Origin: a virus
DNA: 64,000 nucleotides
Virus record (IMG/VR): IMGVR_UViG_3300028073_000008
Span: 62,001 to 126,000 of that record
Strand: one strand, 5' to 3'
A program made the position numbers and the translations under genes. How positions within the stretch are numbered: the stretch's first letter is position 1; each line of letters begins with the position of its first letter. The notes under the pieces were generated by a model that saw nothing but the letters and a program-made list of their open reading frames with translations, searched no databases and was not told where the DNA came from. This document shows, piece by piece, positions 52,890 to 62,000 of the stretch.

Positions 52890-53914
52890 CTAAACGTATA
52901 GGGTTTGCCTGTAAATGGATCGACGGTCCTAGCCAAATCGACGGCATCAAACAGAAGGACGACTGTAAGCAGTACAATACAGGTAGCACCACTGTGGCAT
53001 GGTTAAATAGACAGACGAGAGAAGTAGCAGAACAAAAGCTATGGGATCTAGCTAATGCTAATATCGAAGCTACTCGTAAACTTGTCGAACGTGTAGGAGA
53101 ATTACCCGATGAACTCCGTATGGTCCGCCTTAGCAGTGATATTCTTCCTGTCTACACTGAGCCTAGCTGGTCTTACTATTATCGTCAGCCTGATGTCCGC
53201 TTACATCTTGAAAGAGCCTTTTCGAGTGTGGGCGATCTGGGACGCAGTCGGGGGGTACGCCTTAGCTTTCACCCTGGTCAATTTTGTGTGTTGGCTAGTG
53301 ATAATGATGACGTTGTTAGTCGCTCTATAGAGGAGTTCGAATATCATGTGGACATGGCTCGCTGGATGGGATATGGCAAAACGTTTCAAGACTTTAAAAT
53401 CAATGTTCATATCGCAGGCCGACAAGGCCCAATGGGAATACGTGCTGCGTTGGCTAGGATGACTCCCGAGGCCCGTAACACGCTAACTATCGAAAATGAT
53501 GAAATGACTTGGGGCATAGAAGACAGCATCGAGCTAGTCAACGATTGTGCCCTTGTACTAGATATACATCATCATTGGGTAAACTCAGGAGAATATATCG
53601 ATGCTAATGACGACCGTGTTAAAAGGATTATTGATAGCTGGCGGGGTGCTAGCCGCCCTGTGCTTCATTACTCTGTCAGCCGTGAAGATATATTGGTTGG
53701 ACACGACATGTATACCCTTCCTGATATGGCCCAACTGCTGAGCCAAGGATACAAAAAACAAAAACTCAGAGCTCATTCTAACTTTTACTGGAATCAACCA
53801 GCAAACGAATGGGCTCTGAGTTTCCGAGACAACTTCGATATCATGTGCGAGAGCAAAGCTAAAAATCTAGCTAGTTTCGCACTATACGAAGAAGCGCAAC
53901 AGTTAGGCTGCTGA
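52886..53914 (+). CDS. uvsE: UV damage endonuclease UvdE/UvsE
   Basis: 342 aa. RIGFACKW start, RLSSDILPVYTEP, RLSFHPGQFCVLAS, HVDMARWMGY and LVLDIHHHWVNSGE follow the UVDE TIM-barrel with its His/Glu/Asp metal ligands and the ENDEMTWG segment. The enzyme nicks DNA 5' of cyclobutane dimers and 6-4 products, starting repair. Overlaps the cytidylyltransferase gene (ATGA) and the convergent AT-hook gene by 12 bases. Full length. Confidence 0.92.
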   Translation: MTKRIGFACKWIDGPSQIDGIKQKDDCKQYNTGSTTVAWLNRQTREVAEQKLWDLANANIEATRKLVERVGELPDELRMVRLSSDILPVYTEPSWSYYYRQPDVRLHLERAFSSVGDLGRSRGVRLSFHPGQFCVLASDNDDVVSRSIEEFEYHVDMARWMGYGKTFQDFKINVHIAGRQGPMGIRAALARMTPEARNTLTIENDEMTWGIEDSIELVNDCALVLDIHHHWVNSGEYIDANDDRVKRIIDSWRGASRPVLHYSVSREDILVGHDMYTLPDMAQLLSQGYKKQKLRAHSNFYWNQPANEWALSFRDNFDIMCESKAKNLASFALYEEAQQLGC

Positions 53915-54172
53915 TTTTGGTTTACGGCCGCGTTTAGGCGTTCCTTCTTTCTTCTGAGCAGGCTTCTTAGCAGGAGCCTTTTTCTTTGGAGTAGGAATGC
54001 TCTTTACAGCAGCTTCTGTAGCAGCTTCAGCTACGCTAACTGGTGGTTCAACTTTATATGGGGCTACTGGTGTAGAATTAGCTACAGCTACCGCAGAACT
54101 ATCTGTAGTAGGACTGCCTGCCGGTAATACAGTTGTACCAAACCCAAAAAGCTGTTTTAGAAATTTAATCAT
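53903..54172 (-). CDS. Small basic protein with AT-hook-like tail
   Basis: 89 aa, minus strand, GGAG upstream of the ATG. N-terminal amphipathic helix (MIKFLKQLFGFG), Ala/Pro/Val-rich middle, and a tail KKKAPAKKPAQKK...PKRGRKPKSA with a G-R-K-P AT-hook-like core. Probably binds AT-rich DNA, perhaps associating DNA with a membrane or the virion. Family unknown. Confidence 0.65.
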   Translation of the reverse strand: MIKFLKQLFGFGTTVLPAGSPTTDSSAVAVANSTPVAPYKVEPPVSVAEAATEAAVKSIPTPKKKAPAKKPAQKKEGTPKRGRKPKSAA

Positions 54173-54201
54173 GTTAATCTCCTTACAGCCTATTTAGCTG
54201 G

Positions 54202-54207
54202 TAAATA
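54202..54207 (+). promoter_or_regulatory. T4-type late promoter box (TAAATA)
   Basis: GGTAAATA with the core TAAATA at 54202-54207, 5 bases before the ATG of the SOD gene. Confidence 0.45.
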
Positions 54208-54212
54208 TAGTC

Positions 54213-54770
54213 ATGAAGGACATAAAGACCTATATCAATTTAATAGAAGTAGCAGACAAACAGCTCAGGCAAGAGCCACTGCCTTATAAAAGAACCGAGC
54301 TAGATCCTGTTTTGAGTGAAAAAACTCTGGATTATCATTATGGTAAGCTAGCTAAAGCCTACGTAGAACGTTACAATAAAGGTGAAGGTGATTCAGATTT
54401 TAATAAAGGCGGAGCAGTACTACATAACATTTATTTTTCACAGCTAAAGCCGCCCGGTGGTGCTAATCGCCCATTCGGTGCTAGTGAAGAACTTATAGAA
54501 AGAAAATACAAATCGTTCGACAGTTTTAAAGAAGAATTTTTAAAAACTGCTATGACTATACAGGGCAGCGGTTGGGTGTTTATGGACAGACAAGGTGAAA
54601 TAAAGACTATAAAAAATCATAATATCACCGGTGATCCTACTAGGATAGCACTGTTAGTAGATTGGTGGGAACACGCTTGGGCATTAGATTACCAAGCAGA
54701 CAAAGACAAATATATGAATAACTTTTGGCGCATAATAGATTGGGCCATAGTAAATGATAGATTACAATAA
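54213..54770 (+). CDS. Fe/Mn superoxide dismutase
   Basis: 185 aa. Metal ligands are all present: H42 (LDYHYGKL), H71 (AVLHNIYF), D150 and H154 (LLVDWWEHAW), in the order of the Fe/Mn-SOD family, with the usual LDYQADKDKY after them. Converts superoxide to oxygen and hydrogen peroxide in the cytoplasm. The late-type box 5 bases upstream and lack of a Shine-Dalgarno suggest late, leaderless expression. Followed by a small membrane protein, IscU and IscA. H74-type second-shell residues vary, so Fe or Mn preference cannot be given. Confidence 0.9.
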   Translation: MKDIKTYINLIEVADKQLRQEPLPYKRTELDPVLSEKTLDYHYGKLAKAYVERYNKGEGDSDFNKGGAVLHNIYFSQLKPPGGANRPFGASEELIERKYKSFDSFKEEFLKTAMTIQGSGWVFMDRQGEIKTIKNHNITGDPTRIALLVDWWEHAWALDYQADKDKYMNNFWRIIDWAIVNDRLQ

Positions 54771-54786
54771 CTAAAGGAGACCAAAC

Positions 54787-54903
54787 ATGTTAGAAACAGT
54801 ATTTTGGATTTTAGTAGGTGCATTCGTGGGCTGGCATATTCCACAGCCATCTTGGGCTAAGGCTTTGGAAGATAAAGTCAAAGGTTTTTTTATTAAGGAC
54901 TAA
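54787..54903 (+). CDS. 38-residue membrane miniprotein
   Basis: ATG 54787 with AAAGGAG 6 bases upstream, TAA at 54901-54903. Sequence opens with a hydrophobic stretch (TVFWILVGAFVGWHI), then PQPSWAKALEDKVKGFF: one membrane span followed by an amphipathic tail. I recall similar short proteins in T4-like cyanophages. Located between SOD and IscU; the AAGGA in its last codons serves IscU. Confidence 0.7.
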   Translation: MLETVFWILVGAFVGWHIPQPSWAKALEDKVKGFFIKD

Positions 54904-54905
54904 TC

Positions 54906-55325
54906 GTGGCATATAGCAACCAGGTTATTGATCATTATGAAAACCCCCGCAATGTGGGTAGTCTTGATAAGTCTGATCCTACCGTTGGTACTGGTATGGT
55001 TGGGGCACCTGCTTGCGGCGATGTGATGAAACTTCAAATAAAGGTAGATGAAAATGGAATCATCGAAGACGCAAAGTTTAAAACCTACGGGTGCGGTTCG
55101 GCGATTGCGAGTAGCTCGCTCGTTACCGAATGGCTTAAAGGTAAGACGCTCGACCAAGCGGGTACGATTAAAAATTCGGCTATCGCAGCAGAACTCGCTT
55201 TGCCCCCCGTCAAGATCCACTGCTCTATCCTCGCAGAAGATGCTATTAAATCAGCCATTGAAGATTATCGTAGAAAGCAAAGAGAAACTGAATTAAATGA
55301 TAACACTGTCGGAACTAGCAGCTGA
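54906..55325 (+). CDS. iscU: Fe-S cluster scaffold IscU
   Basis: 139 aa with a GTG start at 54906 (AAGGA 8 bases upstream); the product begins [20 protein letters not shown] as IscU does. Cysteines C37 (PACGD), C63 (YGCGSA) and C106 (KIHCS) and D39 are at the same positions as in E. coli IscU, and LPPVK at 99-103 is the binding site for the HscA chaperone. Builds 2Fe-2S and 4Fe-4S clusters with sulfur from host IscS. The fidelity of the sequence suggests recent gain from a proteobacterial host. Overlaps iscA by 29 bases. Confidence 0.95.
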   Translation: MAYSNQVIDHYENPRNVGSLDKSDPTVGTGMVGAPACGDVMKLQIKVDENGIIEDAKFKTYGCGSAIASSSLVTEWLKGKTLDQAGTIKNSAIAAELALPPVKIHCSILAEDAIKSAIEDYRRKQRETELNDNTVGTSS

Positions 55326-55617
55326 AAAAGTAAAGACACAGTTAGAACGCAGAGGCAAAGGATTGGGCATAAGAGTAGGAGTAAAAAACTCCGGATGTTC
55401 AGGTCTTGCTTATGTTTTAGAATATGTCGACACTCCAAACGAGCATGATGACGTTTGGCAAAGCAATGGTGTTAACATTTACACAGATAAGAAATCTCTA
55501 GTGTACCTGCTAGGTTTAGAAATGGATTGGATCAAAAACGGACTTAACGAAGGGTTTGATTTTAAAAACCCCAACGAAACTGCTCGCTGCGGGTGTGGGG
55601 AAAGTTTCAAAGTATAG
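55297..55617 (+). CDS. iscA: A-type Fe-S carrier IscA
   Basis: 106 aa. C34 ([10 protein letters not shown]) and C98/C100 (ARCGCGESF) are the three cluster/iron ligands of A-type carriers. Delivers clusters to apo-enzymes, mostly 4Fe-4S. Translationally coupled to iscU by overlap. In this phage the likely clients are the seven radical SAM proteins. IscS, HscA/B and Fdx are absent from the window and would be supplied by the host. Confidence 0.95.
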   Translation: MITLSELAAEKVKTQLERRGKGLGIRVGVKNSGCSGLAYVLEYVDTPNEHDDVWQSNGVNIYTDKKSLVYLLGLEMDWIKNGLNEGFDFKNPNETARCGCGESFKV

Positions 55618-55714
55618 AACACCTACCTTAGGACGTTATCGTTACATAGGTGTGCCCGGCTGCTGGGCGAGGATGATAGTAGGAGTCGTGCCCGAGGGCA
55701 TCCTTAAGTGAGCA
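55618..55714 (+). ncRNA. Possible structured RNA after iscA
   Basis: ACACCTA/TAGGTGT, GCCC-GGCTGCT-GGGC and TGCCC-GA-GGGCA with AGGA/TCCT outside, all within about 90 bases between two convergent genes. No T-run, so not a simple terminator. Could be a convergent-gene boundary structure or a small stable RNA. Confidence 0.4.
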
Positions 55715-56002
55715 TTAATATTTGCTAACAGGTAACAGACTGCTAGCGGGCATGTCCCATATCTTTTTCCTATCTACTCCTTTTTTCTGTGCGAAACGTT
55801 TAACATCGCACTTTGAGCAGCAATGGAAATAATTGTTACTTAGACGCCTATGGTCTATGTGTTTTAGATCTCTTTCAAATTCTTCATCACAACTGTCGCA
55901 ACGGAATACCGCCACAGTCTTTTCTCTCGTATAGACATGATCCTTACCTAGCTTGCTAGGTCTAGTGTATTCTGTGGTACGTGTCAGTTGTTTCAAGTAC
56001 AT
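55715..56002 (-). CDS. Small zinc-finger protein
   Basis: 95 aa, minus strand. VAVFRCDSCDEEFERD and FHCCSKCDVKRFAQK give two CxxC pairs around a His-rich turn (HIDHRRLS), a zinc-ribbon or HNH-like arrangement without a clear HNH core. Late box TGTAAATA (56014-56007) lies 4 bases before the ATG. Probably DNA-binding; recognised as a type present in T4-like phages, not as a named family. Confidence 0.68.
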   Translation of the reverse strand: MYLKQLTRTTEYTRPSKLGKDHVYTREKTVAVFRCDSCDEEFERDLKHIDHRRLSNNYFHCCSKCDVKRFAQKKGVDRKKIWDMPASSLLPVSKY

Positions 56003-56035
56003 AAGATATTTACATTCGGCTTATAGAATTTTGGG

Positions 56036-56042
56036 CTAAATA
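56036..56042 (+). promoter_or_regulatory. T4-type late promoter box for the giant fibre gene
   Basis: CTAAATA then TTAGG, matching the box at 18169. RNA would start near 56048, giving a short leader with CCGGAG before the ATG at 56075. Confidence 0.5.
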
Positions 56043-56074
56043 TTAGGAGCAAGTAGCTTTTTCCGGAGTTTATA

Positions 56075-59000
56075 ATGGCTAGACAAGAGATTAATATTGG
56101 TATCGAAGGCAATGACGGTACCGGCGACAGTATTCGTGACAGTTTTAAGAAAGTCAACGAAAATTTCACAGAACTATATGCTATTCTAGGACAAGAAGGT
56201 AAACTGTCCTTTACTGGGCTATCTGACACACCTAGCCAGATACGCCTAGCTGATTCAAATAAAATACTGGTCGTTGATGGTGTAACTGAAGAAATTGTTT
56301 TTAAAGAACTAGTAGGTGATGCTACTCTAGTTATCAACCAAGTAGATCCAGGAGTTATCCGTTTTAGTTCTCTAGCTTCTGCGTTGATCAACGATGCCAC
56401 TCCAACACTTGCTGCCAACTTAAACTCTAATTTCAAACGTCTAACAAATCTTAGTCCAGCTCAATTAGATACAGATGCTGCTACAAAAGGATATGTAGAC
56501 GGAAAATTATCTCTAGCTGGCGTAAATGCTAGAGATCCAAACACTAATGCTATTAGGACAGAATGGGGAACTATGACTGGTCCGCTGATCCTAAGCAGAA
56601 ATCCTATACAAAGCGATGATGCCAACTACAATGGGTTAATCGCTGCTACAAAATCTTATGTAGATGGCAAAACATTTACCAGTGCTAATAACATCTTTGT
56701 TGCTAAAAATGGTAGCGACAATAGAACAGATATTCCAGAAAACCAAAGAGGACGTTCTTGGTCAGCTGCCTATGCTACTGTTAGCTATGCTGCTCAAGTA
56801 GCAGAGCAGATCATTAACAGTGCTCCATTTGAACTAGGTCCTTATAGAAAGAAACTTACCTACGATTTTGGTACCAAGAATTCAACACTTTATTCGTTTG
56901 CTGCTTCTCCCTTGTCAGGAGTAGGTGCTACAGCAGTAGCAAGGATGGGCGTCGATTCTTTCACTATCCCTATCGTAGGAACTGGGTACGAACTCGGAGA
57001 TGTGTTAACGCTATCTGGAGGTACTCCTGTTATTCCAGCACAGGTGCGTGTAGAAGCCAAAGATATCACAGGCGGCATTACTCAACTTTCTATCGTAGAA
57101 GCAGGTGTCTATAGCGCATTACCTGATAATATAACCAATATCACTCTCGTAGGAGGAACCGGTAACGGTGCTAGGATATCGGCTACCTGGAAAGTCAGTA
57201 GCATCATAGTTACTAATGGAGGTAGCAATTACGGTTCTGCTTCTGCCATATTCTCAGGAGGATCTCCTACATTAGGAGCAGAAGCCACTCCTATAGAAGT
57301 AGGTGGAGTTATCAAGGATGTGAATATCGTAAGCAATGGTTCTGGATATACATCTATTCCAACTATCGATATCTATCTACCAAGAATAACCATAACTACA
57401 GAAAATCTAGGTTCCGACTTTGACAACGATCTATCAGATGGTCAACTATTACGAGGATTAACTTCAGGTGCTGTAGCTAGAATCGTTAACTTTGCTGCCG
57501 AAATAGATAATCTAGGCAACGAAATATTTGATATACAAACACTTACTGGTAATCTTCTTGTAGGAGAAGAAATAGAATACGGCCAAGCTACCAAGAACGT
57601 ACAAGTTACTATTGAAGTAGAAAGTGGTATCTATTACGAACATTTTCCTATACGTCTAGCAGCTAACGTTTCTATCAAAGGAACAGAATTTAGACGTGTC
57701 CAGATCAGACCAAAACCAGGAATCAGCAGATCCCCTTGGGCTAGATTATATTTCCGTAGAGATCCTATCATCGACGGAATCCGTGTCTCGACCACAGAAT
57801 ACGGTTATCACTATCTAACAGATCCGCTGGACTACTCAAGCACTCCCAAGAATAACGACGAAATGGATGTGTTCTTAGCCAATGACGCTGTTGTTGTACG
57901 TAACATGAGTGTTCAAGGTCACGGCGGATTCATGATGGTACTTGACCCCGAAGGTCAGATATCTGCCAAGTCACCATACATGCAAGTTGGATCAAGTTTT
58001 ACTGGCAGCACTAATGCCAAGAGATTTGCTGGTGGACAATACGTCGATGGATTCGTAGCTAACATGCCCGGTGTGCTACTAGATAAGAGCGATGACGGAT
58101 ATAAGATCACTATCGGTGGTCTTTACAGAGAACCTCAGCTACCAACATCATTTGTGTTCGGCAGTGATTTATATAGGATTACCTTAGCGACTAGAGTAGA
58201 AACACCATATTTTGGCGCTAAGACTCTGCTGGCTGCTAACAAAACATTCATACAAACAGAAACCATAGCATGGATCAATTCACCTAGTGGATTTCCTAAT
58301 CTAAACTATGACGAAGATATTTGTTATAGAGATGTAGGACTGATCGTTGATGCTGTCATGGAAGACCTTCTATATGGCGGTTATAGACATAGCTCACAAG
58401 CAGGTAGACTATATTTTTCTAGTGGTTCTACTATCATTGCCGGTCAAGTAACACAGACTGCCGCAGCTATAAGACATGCTAGAGATATCGCGATAAAATG
58501 TATCAAACAAGAACTGTTTACACCTGTGCTAGGCAGCGCAGGACAAACTACTATTCCGTCGATCACTGATGGTGCCACTGCTCAAACTATCGTTGACAAC
58601 TGTTTTGAAATCATAGCTAATATTGTTCAATACGGAGAAGCTATGTATAAGGCCAAGGCCTTGATACAGGCTAACAAAGAACTCATACAGGTAGAAACTG
58701 TTAAATTTGTCGATCAATATTATCCTTCACTAAATTATCTTAAAGACACTTGTAAGCGAGATGTTGGACTTATAGTTGATGCTATTGCTATAGACATGTT
58801 TGGAGATTTTACAGAATCTCTAAGAGCAGGATATTCTTACTACAGACAAGGAGTATTGGTATATGCGCAGGATCAAATTCCTGCCGAAACAGATGCTGTT
58901 AATTTTATAGGTTCTACTATAACCGATATTATACAGAACATCACCATAAGTCCTTTACGTAGCAAACAGACTTTCAATCCCTCATCTGCTGTTTCTATAT

Positions 59001-62000
59001 CAGCAAATACAATAACACTACCTTCGCACCCATTTACTAATGGATCTAAGGTACAATATAGCAACGGCGGTGGGTCTTCTATTACCACAGATTTTGGTAC
59101 CTTATCAACTGTAGATCCATATTATGTTTATGTGATAGATGCTGACACTATTCAACTGTTCGAATCATTTGATCTGATAGTAGCCGCAGAAAAAGGTCTT
59201 TCTACAGCATTGGCAATCAATATCACAGGATCAGGCAGTGGGTCCAGCCATACTATTCAGTTCTACCAGACTAAAGACCTAACACTATCAGGTGTAGATC
59301 TAACCAACGCTAAAGTACTAACAGGAACTAGCACAGGTACTATAGACACTGCTGTAGGTTATATTAATACTATCGCAGCAGGCGGTGATAGTACCACTGT
59401 GCCTGATATCTATCCACAATATAACTGCGTGTTAGATACTCCATATAATGCCATGGTCGGTGGTAAAGTTATCTTAAGAACACCTGGTAACAAGTCAATG
59501 TTGAACAACGACTTTACACAGGTCAATGACTTGGGCTATGGAATTTTTGCCAACAATAACGGTTTGATCGAATCTGTGTCGCTGTTTACCTATTACTGCT
59601 ACACAGCCTACTACTCACTCAACGGTGGTCAGATACGTTCAGTGGGTGGCTCATGCTGTAACGGTGTGTATGGTTTAAGGGCAGAAGGTGCTGACCCTAA
59701 TGAAGTACCAGATTCAGTCAATCTAAAATTTCCGCTAGCCCAGACAGCTACATCTTATGAAAATGCTCTACTGTCTATTAGCAATGCCAAGGGATCGTTA
59801 ACTCTTTATGTGACCAATTATTCATATCTACCTCGAAATGGCTGTGTCGTCGACATTGATCATACAGGCGATTCTGGAGCAGGAGTTACATTAGGTTGGA
59901 GAACATACAACGTAGTAGGTGTATCCACAACAGGTTTACCAACCGGTGTTGCTGCGCTTTCATTAGCTAATGTGACTAGTGCTTCGGGAGTCACTGGTAT
60001 CGCCAACGATTTGACCAGCAAATCATTGATCATAAGACAAAGCGGTGAATTGGTCATTAGTGGTAAAGATGCCATCGTAAGCACAAGACCAAGCACTGCT
60101 CTAGTATTTTCAGAATCAACTGCCAACGTTATCAGAGTAACTGCGTTTAACCCATATCTAGATGTCGGAGCAGCAGACAAAGATGTGTTAGTGACCACTA
60201 GAGACGGATTCAGTTATGTTTCGTTACCTGTCAAGAAAAATGATACAACATTTACTATACCTCCAGGTTTCGGCAATGCTGGCGATGATTATATAGCTAT
60301 CCAACCTTTAAGCACAGCTAACGCTGCGAGACTGACTTATCAAACTACAGGTTATACTGTATATCCTAGTACAACAGGAACAGGAGGACAGATATTTGGT
60401 TATCAAGACTCTATATACGAAATAACAGGATATACGCTGGTTAATACCGGTCTACCAAATGCTTATGCCAAGGTTACATTTAACAACGTCACTAATCCTA
60501 ATGCTGCTACTGCTCGAGGAACGGTCAGCGCGGTTACCAAGGCCAATCCTGCTGTAGTCACTACTACACAGGCCCACATGATGACAGACGGCAAGAAGGT
60601 CAAATTCACCGGCGTCGGTGGTATGACAGAGTTGAATTTCTCAGGTTCAAACTATTACTATATCAAGAGACAGACTAACACTGTCAATATAACTGCCACT
60701 GCTGCCGGAACTAATTATGTAACTTTAGGATCAGCAGTGTCTACACCTGCGCTGGCTACTGGACAGGCTGTGATAGTTTCTGGATCTATAGGCGGATTGG
60801 TCAGCATACAAGACTATTTCGTCCATCGTGTGATTAATTCTACAACAATCACAGTGAGCACGTACAGGATCAATGCTACGGCAACAATCGTTTCTACAGA
60901 CCCATCAAGACCTAATCAGATAGTAGTCGACGATACCAGCAAGCTATCGCTGAATCAAGCTATCATCTTCTATGGTACAGGGTTTGGCGGTATCGTTAGT
61001 GGTACTACATATTATGTTCTATCTATACCAGATACTACACATATTACGATAACTGCCACTATCAGCGGTACGACCCCAGTGACATTGACTACTGCTTCCG
61101 GATATATTTGGGGTGGTACTACTGCTACACTTAGCAACGCTACTGGTTCTGTTTCTACAGTGATCAGATCATTTGATAGTTTTGAATTGTATTCAGATAG
61201 TGCGTTAACAACCGCAGTCAACAGTACCGGATATACTACATTTACCAGCGGTGGTACTGTCAGTGCCATGGGCGGATTAACTTACAGCATCAATAACAGT
61301 GCCAGCAATGTGTCACTCAACGCAGGTATAAGAGGTGGTGCTACAGGAACTGTCACCGTTAATATTTCTACTATGAGAGCCACTAGCGTGGACTTCTTGG
61401 ATATAGGAACTGGTAGCTACGCAGACACTAACTATCCATCAGATATTTTTGGTCCGCCGGCTAACACCCCTGATGTAGCTAAACAAGTTCTAGAACAAAA
61501 CAAGGGTCGTGTGTTCTATGTAAGCACAGACCAAAACGGTACATTCAAAGTCGGTGACTTCTTCGGTGTTGATCAAGGTACAGGTAATTTGACCCTGAGC
61601 GCCAAAATCAACTTGGCTGGTATCGAAACTCTAAGATTGAAGAGCGGCGTTGAAATTAACGAGTTCTCAAACGATACAACCTTAGGTGGAACAGGACCTG
61701 CTCCATCTACTTCTACACCTACATCTAATGCTGTTAGAACCTATATCGATTCTAGACTAGGTCTATCTAACAGCGGCACCATAGTAACTACAGGTTTGGT
61801 TGGTCCGGGGTATATGGCTCTAGATGGTACATTGGGCATGAAAGGTCCTATGGACCTTAACAACAACAGAATCATAAATGTTGCTAGTCCAACATCAGCG
61901 AATGATGCTGTTCCAAGAAATTACATGAAGCTGTTGAATCTAGAGGATGGTACGACTACTGGAGCAAGCAGCGGTGACCTATTGACATTCACTGGTACTG

